Part shown: positions 22,670 to 33,770 of the stretch, piece by piece
Layout: the number at the start of each line of letters is the position of its first letter
Position numbering within the stretch: position 1 is the stretch's first letter
Assembly: GCA_033439765.1 (NCBI GenBank)
Contig: JAULSN010000009.1
Span: 1,922,001 to 1,986,000, forward strand
Length of the DNA: 64,000 nucleotides
Direction of reading: 5' to 3'
Source: Lasiosphaeria ovina
Lineage: Eukaryota; Ascomycota; Sordariomycetes; Sordariales; Lasiosphaeriaceae
Position numbers and translations under genes: made by a program
The notes under the pieces: model-generated
The model's input: only the letters and a program-made list of their open reading frames with translations
What the model was told of the DNA's origin: nothing
Databases searched by the model: none

Positions 22670-24494
22670 TCAGTAAACCCCAAGAATCTCCCCGACGACG
22701 CTCCTGTAGACCCCGTTGGGGTCGAACTGCTCCCGAACCGCCTTGAATCGGCGGAGGTGCTATTCGCCAGAGGATGTTAGATAAAGCATCTAGTTGGTTC
22801 AAATGCCAGTCGATGATACTCACGTCCAGATCCAGATTCTTGACCGCCCATGTTAGCACTTGGCGGCTGTTCTTGGTCCAATGAGGTCTGCAGGGAAACT
22901 CATTGATGAGAGTTTGTGCGAGCTTTGGGTCTTTCCAAAACGATTAGCCTACATCGTGGAGATCGGAGATGGCGAGTGCTCACAGAAGGCCTCGTTAAAT
23001 CGCTTATGGTCGCCAATCGTTGGCCGGTACGAGGGGAAGTCAAACATGATGGCTCCCTTGCTCCAGTCCGCGCCATCGGACGTATTATAGGTAACCTGGC
23101 CAAGGAGGTCATAGTAAGGCTTGCCGACTATCAGCAAAGAGTTAGCGTCGAACTGGCAGACACACGGCGGACGGGAGACGTGCACTTGATGTTGATTCCG
23201 CTGCGATATGTCGATGCCATGATGGTCCCTTCGGAAAGCTCGGCGTCAAATAGCGTGCGGACGCGCTTCAACATCTTATTGGCCATGGTAACGGGGAACG
23301 CGAGCTCGAGAGTCAAGCCGTGCAGGTCGTAATCCCATTCTGGCAGCTGATCAGGATACAGGCCCCCAATCAGGACGTCGTAGTTCCACCCATAGACCGG
23401 CCAGTCCTTGATCTCGGTGTTGTTTGTTTTTTCGTGGAAATTCGGCTTGGACCAAATGCCGAAGAAAACCTCCTCGGCGAGCATGTTCGACGTGGCCAGG
23501 TACTTGCCGCTGTCAAGCAGCGTGCGGGCTGTATTGCCCTCTAGAGCTGTGACGGAGAAGGTGTTCTGAAACCCCTGCTGGGCGGTTGAGTCTGAGGCCA
23601 CGACGTCGTAATAGCGATGGTGAAACTTTTTCTTGTATGGCCACCACTGTATGTCCATGTCTGTTAGTGTCGATACTAGGAGACTAAAGAGACAAGTCCC
23701 ATACCCAAAAGTTGGCCGTGGCGTAAGGAGCAATCATGCCGTAGATATCGCCATTGAGGACGGCGCTCTCATCTAGGCTGGAGGGTGTCAGCATGATGCC
23801 AGAGAACATTCCAATGCGGCTTTACGAACATATCTTGCTTTGCATAGACCTTGGTGTCGGGGTATATCTGCAACTTGATCCGGGCAATGATGCCCAGCAG
23901 TCCTAGAGAGGTTGATGCTGCCAGCCATTGGTCGTTGGCGTTATCACGCTCAATGTGACGAATGTTTCCGTAGCCGTCAATAATGTCTAGAGCCAGGGCC
24001 CCGGCCGCGACCATTGAGTCCTCGCGCAGGGACGAGCGGTGGGCGCCCATGGCTATGCTGCCGCCAAAGCTGATGTTCCAGTTTGTGAGTGTGTACCCGA
24101 CGGAGGCGCCCCTGTTGTGGAGATACTCGGCAAGCTGGAAGAAGGTGACGCCGGCATCGAAAACAACGGATCCCGACGAGGCGCCTTCGGGGAGGCTGAA
24201 GTTGTAGATGCCGTGCACATCCTCGGTCCGGATGAGGACGGTCCAGTCGTCGCTGCACTGTGTATCGTACCAGCTGTGTCCCTTTCCACTGGCGCGGACC
24301 CGGGAGCCGGCCTGGACGGCGGCTTTCACAGCCGATGCCATGTCGTCCACACTCGTGGCATTATATACCTTGGAGACATTGTAGCATGACGGGAATCCCG
24401 GCCCATCAAACGTGTAGTACTCAAAGGCAGCGCCGAAGCGCAGAGACAACGCCAGGGGCACTATGAGGAGTCGATGAAGAAGAAATCGAAGCAT
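22670..24494 (-). CDS. secreted FAD-linked oxidoreductase, aldonolactone-oxidase type
   Basis: 519-residue flavoprotein with an N-terminal FAD-binding (PCMH/VAO) domain and a C-terminal ALO-type domain, as in D-arabinono-1,4-lactone and L-gulonolactone oxidases. Exons: 24494-23830, 23777-23705, 23646-23166, 23127-22984, 22930-22824, 22759-22670; introns 52, 58, 38, 53 and 64 bp. All joins keep frame and restore conserved text. The leader MLRFLLHRLLIVPLALSLRF looks like a signal peptide. His73 in SGKGHSWYD is at the position that binds FAD covalently in VAO enzymes. Also seen: TNWNISFGGSIAMGAH, TSLGLLGIIARIKLQIYP, and in the C-terminal domain FPCRPHWTK (His471-Trp472 and Lys474), a hallmark of ALO proteins. 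The last exon gives QFDPNGVYRS. An ALO fold with a secretory leader suggests an extracellular sugar or lactone oxidase rather than mitochondrial erythroascorbate synthesis; the substrate is unknown. Confidence 0.9.
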
Positions 24495-26406
24495 GTCTAG
24501 GTCTAGAATAACTAGTTCTAGGGGGGGAATTCAAGCGGGCAAGGTTTTAAGGGGGTCGTGGATTCATGATGATAAGGTCCAAGCAAACGACCTAGGTGGT
24601 CTAGCTTATATGCCAACTCTGTCAGGCATCTAGCAGAGGTAGGCTCGGAAGTGAGCGAGGGCAAGTGCTAAGACAAGCGGTAGGGCAAGCGGTAGGGCAA
24701 GCGGTAGGGCAAGCGGTAGGGCAGGCGAGATGATTCTGGTCAGTCTACCAGCCGGCGCGTGGCCCAACCCTTTGGATCGGTCAGAGGCCGAGGCTTCACC
24801 ACACATTGGATAGAGGCCATTATAGTCCAACATCTCCAATCTCGACGCATGTGAAGTTGGGGATACCATTGGTGTCGTATCGCCAAGGGATTCGTACTGT
24901 TGGATGCGATGTCGTGGGTCATTTGGGCACTCGCCAGCCAAAACCTAATGTGTGGGGTGAGGGAACTTAGGTGACAGCCCGGATGGCAGCGGCAGGTCTT
25001 TCCAGGCAGGCTCAACCTAGAAGAGGCTAAGGTAAGTGCTTGTACTTCCCGTACCTGCCTTCATTTCTAAAGAGTCGCAGGCGAGGAGAGAGGGTAGCTG
25101 TGACGTGCAAAGGAACCTCCAAGGGAAGGAGCGAGGTTGCCAAGACGGACGACCGCCTCAAGGAGGAAATTGATCTTGGGCCGATGTCACTCCCCGCGAA
25201 TCACCATCTGCGAAGACCAGGTTTGCCAAAAACGCGGGGAAATGCGATGCCAAATGATCGCCTCGTTGGTAACCACCGACTGGTGTCTGCCGAAGCAGTT
25301 GAAGTTGTCAGGGACGCCAAGATTTGGGTCAGGAGACCAATCATGTCTTTGAAGCACACCCCTTTTCGTTTCCTACTAGATAGTACTAGACTGCTATCCA
25401 AATGAAAGGCGGCGACAAACGTCTGCTGGACACGAACACAGGAAACAAGTGCCAGGTGAATGATCAATTACATAATAGGCAAGTCTTTCAAGCTGAGATC
25501 TGAATTCTATAGGATGGCTTGGGCTGTGAATGCGGTCAAACGCCTATTTCCCGATTCTGTGTGGGATTTCGTGGTTGCTCCACCATGCCAAGCATCGCCA
25601 GCTCTATCATCGTCGCATTCTGAAAGAGTGTCCAGATCATTCATTTGAATGATCGCTGATCGATGCTTGGTAGTTTCTAAATCCCACCAAGACGGCACCA
25701 TCCTCCAGCGATAAGAAAGATTGCTTCTGTGAGAGCTCCTGCTTTCAACCATGGATTTGTATACCCTCACATCAAAGAAGGAAAGTCAACCCGCCGAGAA
25801 TCCCCTCCTTCCTCGTGTCTCTTGAACGTCGGGTGTAGAATTCTTCTTATCTTTCTCTTTCGGGTGCGGCTCACTTCATCACACTTCTTTCCTCATACGC
25901 CTGACGAGACCAAGTTTCTTGACGCGCTTTTCCACCTCCTTCACAGCCCTTTCACTTGCCGGACATTCTTCTTTTGGCGAGCGCCATCGTATCGTTTCAC
26001 CGCTCCCGCCAGCTCCTCTTGCCCAACTTCAACACTAGGGTGTTCCGCAGTAATAGGAATTGGGCCTCCACCACAAGATCAACACAGCGTTCGTACAAGC
26101 TTCTCGGGTCTATTCTGGTCCCTCCGACCGACTAATATTTCTCATTTTTGTGCCAAACTAGAAATAAATGAAGTCTTTCGTCTCTGCGACTGCCTGCCTG
26201 ACAGCCCAAGATTTTTCCAGATCGCTCTCGATACACGCCCTCTTGACACATGGGTGTCGCCACATTTGCCTCCCGAAATCTCTTGACCCTAGTCGTTCTC
26301 AGCGTCCACCGAGCCCACATGAAAAAGCAAAGCTGAAGGGCCCAAAACCATTCTCGGGCTTGTTTATCTCCGTAGAGAAATGCGCCGCCCCGGCGAATTC
26401 TTCAAG
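24495..26406. other. intergenic region, no gene recognised
   Basis: The left end is the promoter of the FAD oxidoreductase. A 12-bp tandem repeat lies at 24672. Around 25730-26390 is a pyrimidine-rich leader for the next gene; the long open frame there (25729-26286) is compositional. Confidence 0.55.
24672..24727. repeat. 12-bp tandem repeat (AAGCGGTAGGGC)
   Basis: Four to five head-to-tail copies of a 12-base unit; the first and last are diverged. It lies in the promoter of the FAD oxidoreductase, about 180-230 bases upstream of its ATG. Confidence 0.85.
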
Positions 26407-27100
26407 ATGACAAAGCCCTTGGTGTGGAAGACAGGTGAAGGGGCAGCCGATACTACGGCAACGACCATCAATGTTAAAATGGAAGCGGCAGACCCGCCCT
26501 CGAATGCCAAGGGCAAATCAACCAAGAGGTCGGCTAGCACTTCTGATGACGACGTGCCTCTTGCTTCCGACGTGCGTCGTGCTTACAAGAAGCGGAAGAA
26601 GTTAGGGAAAGTAGTCCAGGATGAGTTGGACAGAATGCGCAAGGGTTTCGACAAGATGCAGGCAGACTTCGAAATGAGAAACCAGAAACAGATGAATGAC
26701 ATGAAAAGGAAGTTTGATGGTTGGATGAAAAAAAGGGTTGAAACCGATTTGCAGACAAGCATCAACAGAGACAAGCAAATAGCTGAGACCATGAATGAGC
26801 TCAGCGGCGTGCTGAGGAACGGCATCTCTCGCGTCGATACAGATAGAGGCGCAGTTTCTGCACCGATCGACAGCTTAGCCGCGCTATCCAGGGGAGAAGA
26901 GAGCTCAAGTGACTACGTCGAGTCACATCAAAGTGAGGGCATCTCACAGGACAATGACATGCACCCAAACAGGCGCAACCGCATGTTTCTTCGCTCCCAT
27001 GCTAGAGCATGTTGCAGTTCAGAGTCAGGTGTGTAGAGTGACGCAATAACAACTGGGGCCCCTGGCTGACTTCATGATAGACGACTCAGAGCACTACTGA
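26407..27100 (+). CDS. unrecognised charged coiled-coil protein
   Basis: No family recognised. The start at 26407 (AAGATGA) has A at -3; an in-frame ATG at 26380 would add nine residues. Read with a 52-bp intron at 27029-27080 (branch CTGAC, ATAG end), the protein is 213 residues and ends ESDDSEHY; without it the frame stops at 27036. Features: a short N-terminal disordered part with KSTKRSASTSDDD, a basic patch RRAYKKRKKLGK (about 60-70, possible nuclear signal), then a helical charged stretch with Met/Gln/Lys (DELDRMRKGFDKMQADFEM onward to about 135) likely to form a coiled coil, and a Ser/Glu-rich tail. It is followed by another unrecognised gene 1.3 kb away on the same strand. It may be a lineage-restricted gene. 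Confidence 0.5.
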
Positions 27101-28393
27101 TCGTTGTTGAGAAGCTGAAGAAGCTTAAGAAGCCAAGGTGCTCACTCAAGACACAACACAAGATGCATAGCCTCCTCTAGCGACACTCTCTAACCAAATC
27201 AACACTGACTGTGACGTACCGATGCTTGCGAAAAGTCTGGTGAGATGATCATCGTTTTAGAAGCACGATTGATATTAATGGGTCTTATAAAGAGGTCTGA
27301 GAGGAAGACTTTATACATTTGCAGTCTACAGGTACGTCCCGAAAAGGCAGAAGTACTCAAGACGAAAGATCTCCCTGAGATAGCTTGATATGATGGCATT
27401 TCTTTCCAGACCAAGACGCCGCCTCCCTATCGAATTTGACCACCTGCTGACGTATCAAGACAGCCATCAAGGCTACAGTTCCGCCACAAGGCCATACCCG
27501 CACAAATCACACCGGCAGGGACTCTTGTTCCCTGACGGAAAGCAAGCTGATAGATAGCCGAACATGGTATAATCCCCCGGAGCACTTGACATCGTCACCG
27601 GCATTGTTTCTCCCCCGAAATATGGTTATCGTTTCCAACTGCCTTGCCCAGGTACCGCCGCAGCTTGCGCTTCAGGGTATCAATGAATTTTCTTTTACCG
27701 GCCAGTTGCGCCGAGTCTCGATTTAAACTCTTTCTTTCTGGCTGGGAAAGTCTCCGCCAGATATGGGTTGTTGGTCTTGACAATCCTGCCACTGTGCAGC
27801 TTCGCAGCTTCGCACCCAGCTCCTCGCACTTTGAAGCGTACGTCGGCGTCGGCGGCGGATACATTTGGCTTCGTCCTTTTCATTTATGCTGTGCACTTGG
27901 CCCAGAGACTCTAGGTTCTAGTTTCCTTTCCATTGAATCTGATTCTACAAATTTCGTCGAGCAGTGCGAATGTGAATGAATTTGGATTTTAGGTGCTGGA
28001 ACGAAGCCAAATGATGTGAAAGAGCACAAACCATGTGATGATGTACGGCCTTCTTTCCCGGTAAGGGAAATGCATCGTCGATACCGAACCTAGAATGTCG
28101 GTCACAGGCAACTTGCAAGAAAACACAAGTCCCGCCATGGAAGGTGCAAGGCGAGCCCCTTTCCCTCCCACTGTAATGTACTTATCCCAACTTTCCACTT
28201 GCTATCCCCAATCTGCTTCTTGCTGCACACACATATCGTTCTGTGTATAGTTTTCAACTGTTAATTCATTGTCTGGAATCAGAGCAAACAATCGGCGCTG
28301 TCTATCTGCCAGTTTCCTCCCAGCACGTACGAATTCCACTTTCCTGCGCACATCGCGGAACTCACATCGTTACCCAACCCCCACCTACAGAGA
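27101..28393. other. intergenic region, no gene recognised
   Basis: No supported frame. The right end is the promoter and leader of the next unrecognised gene (TTTCAACTGTTAATTCATTG just before 28270). Confidence 0.5.
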
Positions 28394-29337
28394 ATGGCGA
28401 CCCCAAGCAAGCCAACGGAAGCCAAGGAGGGCAACGAACGTCCGAGTGACAAAACGGCAAGCCAAAAACCCGCCAAAGAGAAAAAGAGCCCGTATAGAGA
28501 TATACTGCAGAGGGGAATCCCGGATGTTTCCACGATATGTATTTCTCCCTTGGCCGATGTTTATCTGGCCATGGGACTTACCGAGGGCTTGCTGGAGATA
28601 CAGCGGTGCTTTCGGGAATATCTGAAGGGGTTCATGAACAGTCTTCCCAGCTTCTTGACCCCCGAAGACCCGGTATGTGAACCAAGGGAGGGTTTTTGCT
28701 GCCGCCCTGCAAAGGACTGGTTGTTGTCGGCTAACAAACGAGGGACTTGCAAGCATGTCGTTATGCAGAAACACCACCGCGAACTCCAGGATTCCATCGA
28801 CGACTTATGCGACGTGTTTCGTAAGGCCAGGCACTTCAGGCCGATGGGGTCTCACGACATCATGACGGACGTCACGTTCGGCATCATCGCCAATGTGCGC
28901 GCTCGCCTCCAGAGAGACGTCGAGATCCGATCGTACATTGATGCGGCGGCATGGTGAGTGCAATCCTTCAGCCTCCCAGATGTCAGACCCAGTTTCACTA
29001 ACTGATCTATCTGCTGGCTAGGCTTATGGAGACAGCTAACGTTGTCTTCAACGAGACGTGGATGAGAGAAGACGCAGAAAGAGCGCGAAGAGCAGCCGCG
29101 GCAAATGGGAACGAAATGCGAGCTAAACTTGCAAAAGATGCTGCGGAGATAAGAGCCTTAACACAGCGAGTAAGACAAGAATTGGCCATCCATATGAAAG
29201 AAGGAGTAGCAAAGACGGTAAAAGCTGAGAAGGAAGCAAAGCAAGCAGAGAGAGCAGAGAGGGCGGAAGCAAGGAAAGCGAAGGAAACAAGGTCATCGGA
29301 GGGAGCAATGCCATCAGAGGAAGCAAAAGAAGGGTAG
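28394..29337 (+). CDS. unrecognised protein with Cys/His segment and Ala/Glu/Lys-rich helix
   Basis: No family recognised. Exons 28394-28953 and 29022-29337; the 68-bp intron splits a Trp codon and has standard GTGAGT and CTAG ends. Predicted 291 residues. The N-terminus is Lys/Ser-rich and disordered (about 1-35). The middle is globular with ISPLADVYLAMGLTEGLLEI, and a Cys/His group C-x7-C-C followed by C-K-H (in VCEPREGFCCRP and RGTCKHVVMQKHH) that could bind metal. The C-terminal 90 residues are almost only Ala, Glu, Lys and Arg (AERARRAAAANGNEMRAKL onward), expected to be one long helix or coiled coil. The clean intron and continuous frame argue for a real gene. Confidence 0.6.
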
Positions 29338-30242
29338 AATAAATAGGTGCTCGACGCCACTGGGACAGCGATCAGCGTCTGGTTCAGGAGAAGGGGAGAG
29401 CATGGTTCGACACGTATAGTTCTCAAATGAAAGACAGCGTTCCGCGGTTATCTTTACTAGCTAATATTGCTATGACACAGATAGGCAAGGCAAGCAAGGC
29501 AGGTATCCGTAAGGCAGTGATGCTGGGAATTTTGTGGACGCCCCCATACCAATGTCGGTCAGAAAACAATTGTGTGTTCTACACTTAGCTCTAGAGGGGA
29601 GAGCTTGTGGAGAAATGACTAATTGCGACACCAAGGTAGTTTCTCATCCGAGTGATTATGACTGATAATCTAATTATATGACGGTACAGTACTCTGTTTG
29701 CGCAAAGGAAATCTAGCGTAAGAGGGAGGAAGTAAGAAAATGGAACGGCCTTGCCTGGGATAAACATTCGGGACAAAAGCACAAGGGGCTCTGGGTTAGT
29801 CGTTGTCGAAAAGCGCCACCTCGGCAGCTCGGAAACGGCCTGACCTGACCTGACCTGACGCTGCTGCGGCGGCTGCGGCAGGCGTCACAGCAGACCCCTG
29901 CGGCCAAGCGCCCCCCACTCGCCGCTCCTTTGTGCTGCTTGGCGGCGGGTTTTAGTGGGCTCGTTGCCTGCGCCACCTTCATCAACGTCAATGGATCCAT
30001 CCGGGTCCCACGACGGACAGACACCATCCGACACAATCCATGTTGTGCAGACTGTTAGGCTATCTTTCCCCATTCACCTCTAGAGAGACAACATATACGA
30101 AAGCAACAGAGCGTTGTTATTCTTCCCTCAAACTCGATTCGATACTCCTACCGTACGCGAATTCTGAAGCGCCGCCCCAACATCCCAGATCGAAATACGG
30201 GACACGAGGCCCAAGCCAAAGCCGCCAACACGCAACTTGACG
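29338..30242. other. intergenic region with TGACC repeat
   Basis: Contains four tandem CTGAC units at about 29839-29859 and the promoter of the SH3-protein gene. No coding frame supported. Confidence 0.55.
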
Positions 30243-31344
30243 ATGGTGTCTGAAGACCGCCAACGGGTCATTGAGACCAACCGGTCTCTGCGACTGATCA
30301 AGAATGTGAGTCGTCAGTCAGAACTCTGGGTTCTGGTTAAGCGGCGAAACTATGCAATTCACTTTGCAACGTCCAGACACTCTTCGCATCTGGGGCACTC
30401 CGATCATGATCACGCCACACTGTCCCTCTTTTTATCTGCAAGCAAAACGAATTCGCTAACCCCCCGCGGCTACTTTTCAGGAACTCGAAACGCTGCTAGA
30501 AAAGGGTGTCATCTCTGACACGGCGTTCGACAGCATCCACAGCCTGCTCCCGACCGAAGCGAGCATTTCGGGGGCGCCGACGCCGGCACCGCGCGGGGCG
30601 GCCGGCGGTGTCGCCTCGGCGCCGCCGCCGCCGCCGCCAACGGCCGCCCTGAACAACCTGCACCTCGAGCAGGCGTCGTCGCCAGTGCCGCCGCCGCCGT
30701 CGTACAACCAGTCGACCGGCGGGCCGCCGCCGCTTCCGGGCCGCAGACAACCGCCGCCGCCGCCGCCGCCCAGCAAGCCCGTGCTGACGCACGCGCGGGC
30801 GCTGTTCCGGTACGAGGCGTCGGACGCGCGCGACTGCAGCTTCGAGCGCGACGACCGGGTCGCCGTGTACGAGTACATGAACGCCGACTGGTGGATGGGA
30901 CGCAACCTGCGGACGGGCCAGGAAGGCATCTTCCCCAAGAGCTACGTCGAGCCCGAGACGACAGCGTCGCCTGTCGCGCCGTCGCCGGTGCCGCAGCCGT
31001 GGAACAGCAACCCAAGCAACAACAGCTGGGACGAGAAGAACGGCGCCGCCGGCGGCTATCCCGGAGCGATGCCGTACCAGCCGCCCGCCCAGCCGCAGTA
31101 CGCGACGGGCGGCATGCTCCCCCCGCCGGCGCCCGGCCAGTTCAGTAACCCCTACAACGGCAGCGCGCCGCCGCCCATGGCCATCGCCGACGGCCAGCAG
31201 GGCCAGCAGGGCCAGCAGGGCCAGCAGGGCGAGGAGAGCGGCGTCAGCAAGCACGGCAAGAAGATCGGCAAGAAGCTCGGCAATGCCGCCATCTTTGGCG
31301 CCGGCGCGACGATCGGTAGCAATCTTGTCAACTCCATCTTCTAA
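30243..31344 (+). CDS. SH3-domain actin-regulatory protein, LSB1/PIN3 type
   Basis: 308-residue protein. Exons 30243-30305 and 30481-31344, intron 175 bp. The N-terminal helical segment (RQRVIETNRSLRLIKNELE, LLEKGVISDTAFDSIHSLLP, about 5-45) is characteristic of yeast Lsb1/Lsb2(Pin3)-like proteins, which bind the WASP homologue Las17 and act at cortical actin patches. Next is a Pro-rich stretch with several poly-Pro runs (about 68-118), then one SH3 domain (about 126-178): ALFRYEASD, ERDDRVAVYEYMNADWWMG, and GIFPKSYVE. The tail is Pro/Gln/Gly-rich with a short QGQ repeat, ending in a Gly/Lys-rich hydrophobic segment (KHGKKIGKKLGNAAIFGAG) conserved in filamentous-fungal members. It probably works in endocytosis or actin assembly with partners such as PAL1, also in this window but not adjacent. 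Confidence 0.88.
31192..31228 (+). repeat. 9-bp repeat (GGCCAGCAG) coding Gly-Gln-Gln
   Basis: Four exact 9-base copies in the coding sequence of the SH3 protein. They give a Gln/Gly linker before the C-terminal segment. Confidence 0.85.
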
Positions 31345-31600
31345 GCGACTGTGTGCTTGAGAGGGAAGGCGGTTTGTTTCTTTCGGGTCAAGTATACTGG
31401 AGATGCATTATTTCTTTGCTGTAGGCGGGTTGGAATTCATTTGCCGAGGGAGAGTACCTACTCTGATTTTTGCTTTTCCACGCTCCGTTATGCTGTTTGC
31501 CTTTTAATGTCGGCCAGAGGTCACGAACGCAGCACTTTTAAAAAAACAGGCCTCGGTTATTTATTTTGTTTCTCCCTCATTCCCTTTCTCGGCCATGGGA

Positions 31601-31634
31601 TAGTTGCTAGTTGCTAGTTGCTAGTTACTAGTTG
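31601..31634. repeat. TAGTTGC heptamer tandem repeat
   Basis: Four head-to-tail 7-base units, the last diverged, about 260 bases after the stop of the SH3-protein gene. Confidence 0.75.
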
Positions 31635-32926
31635 GCTTTGTGGGCTTTGAGTGAGTACCTAACTGGGTTGGGACATCAGTTGCTGGGGGTTTGACTTTGT
31701 TTCCTCTCATATTCATGTTCGGGCGCACGCGGATTCAAAGGTAACCTACCGACCTTACCTACATTTTGCCTTTTTGTATAGACCAAATCGAATGCATTAC
31801 TTTTTTAATGGAAAATATTACTATAGAAATGATGGTCAGCTCTTGGTGGCTATATCGTTAGTTAAGGTGGTTACAACTTCAGGAAACGAGCGTACGCGTA
31901 CAAGGTCCATTGGGGTTTGGCTTTGTCCTTTTTCGGCACGCATGTCAGGCCAAGTCAAGTCAAGAATGTAAGCACCTCACCTCACTTGGTTGCCTTGCCT
32001 TGCCTTGAGTCTCTCTCTCTCATGTGGACAAGACGTCTATACTCACTCTCTCTTTGACAGGGAAGGGCGCAACAACGCAGTAGAATTCAAGTGAAGCAAT
32101 CGCTTAAATACGCCCGTACCTCATTCTGTAAACAAATCGACATTGGGAGTTCTCGATCCAGTTCTGTCGGGTTTCAATATGCAGAGAGAGAGGAGAGCTC
32201 TGTGCCAGCTTCAAACGAGGCTGTTCGTTACCTCCCATTACCTATCATTACGGAATGCACAAGATACCCAGACCTAATTGCCTTCTTAGTCTAGACGAAG
32301 CAGAGCAGGTCCTCAATGGGAGTCACGAATAAACCTGAGGTGGACGGGATACGCTGCGATGCCCCATATCTCGCTGCTACCTCCAGGCTCCAGGTCCCTC
32401 CATAATAATAATGACAAGGAGATATCCATGGGCGCGTGGCGTCCCGGACAGCCCAGCCCATGGGGGCGGGACAGGGAAGGCTGCAGGCCCCCGGGGGGCA
32501 CGGGACGGGACCTAGCCAAGGCTTCAATCTACTGTGGTGTGGAGGCGGCGGGGCTGCGGGGAAAAGGGGGGGTCCCTCTAGGGCTCCTTCCAGGGCACTG
32601 CGGACCAGGCGTCATGAAAGACCGGGCATCGATCGTGAGGTCATTGCGTCCAGATATATCCATTGGGATCTCCCTGCAATCATTTGTTGAAGAGGTTAAG
32701 CACTTTGCGTTAGGTGCCCGTTCGAATAGGGTCCAATCTGACAGTAGATGCGCGTTTTGTTCTGTTCTAGTATAAGGTATGTTACCAGCAGTATAAAATC
32801 TTGCGGGGTGTGAGGGGTGCGGTGTGGTGTAAACGAGTCAGGTTATTTCTCCTCCCCTTAGGTATTCGACCAACAATTCCCAGATTAAAGCCTCCAAACA
32901 TTCCATGCCATTTAGTCCCTCAACGT

Positions 32927-32965
<39 letters not shown>

Positions 32966-32977
32966 CCCGCCTGCCTG
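32927..32977. repeat. (CTGC)n tetranucleotide microsatellite
   Basis: About twelve CTGC units with one interruption (CCGC). Noncoding; likely length-variable. Confidence 0.9.
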
Positions 32978-33770
32978 TCCGTTTGCACGGCGACGGTCCA
33001 GCCAGCAAAGACGTTTCTACCAACGGCCCAAAACCACCTCACCTGGCCGGGCAAGGCACCTAGGTAGGCACCGAGGACCACGAACAAAGCCGTGTCTGTA
33101 GTAGTTGAACACACCGGGGTTTCCCTCTATTGAAACCGGATGAAAGCAAAAACACGCCGCGTACACAAATCCAAACCCCTCCTCCGTCCTCTCTTGGCAC
33201 GCACATTTGCCTCCGTGATTGTATATGATGATGACGACGATGATAAAAAATGCTAAGAGTCATCCCTGCCCTGCTTTCATAACTGGCATACCGCTCGGCG
33301 AGAGGGTAATAACAAAAGAAAGGCGCTAAAAAAAAAAACCAATACCTAAAAAAGAAAACTCCCTCCAGAGGAGCTGCTCGAGCCAGCCAACCCCTTCTAG
33401 AAAAGGGGCGCAGTGGGCTACAACTGCCTGCACGGAAACCTGCCTGCCTGTAAGTGAACTCTGGCGCTCCCGCCGTTGCCTGTCCTCCTGATTCTGAGCA
33501 GCCAAGGCAGCAACCGATCAATCAATGATACCGAATGCTGATTCTCGTCCCATGAAAAAGAGAAAGAAAAATAAGATGAAAAGAAGTCTGCGTCCGTCTT
33601 CTTGGCAGAGGGTGGAAGGATAATGGGGAAATTAGCAACTGTGAAGAGAATACAAATAAGAAGAAAGACAGTGCATGTCTGTTGCGTTTGAGAGCAGTGT
33701 CGTGAATGGTTTCGTGCAGTTGCGTTATGCGGCCGGTTTTTCGAAGAAAAATTAGCCTCTCTCCCCCTTC

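Larger units (their letters stand above)
31345..33770. other. convergent intergenic region with simple repeats
   Basis: 3' flanks of the SH3 gene (+) and the RBR ligase gene (-). Holds TAGTTGC heptamer repeats (31601-31634), a CCTTG/CTC-rich patch (about 31975-32030) and a CCTG tetranucleotide array (32927-32977). No coding frame supported. Confidence 0.55.

Noticed and set aside
25729..26286. 185-codon plus-strand open frame
   Set aside because: Lies in pyrimidine-rich leader sequence; Phe/Ser/Pro/Leu-rich with no domain and no intron partner.
30496..31254. 252-codon minus-strand open frame
   Set aside because: Antisense to the Pro-rich SH3-protein gene; its Arg/Leu/Ala-rich composition is the shadow of CCG repeats.
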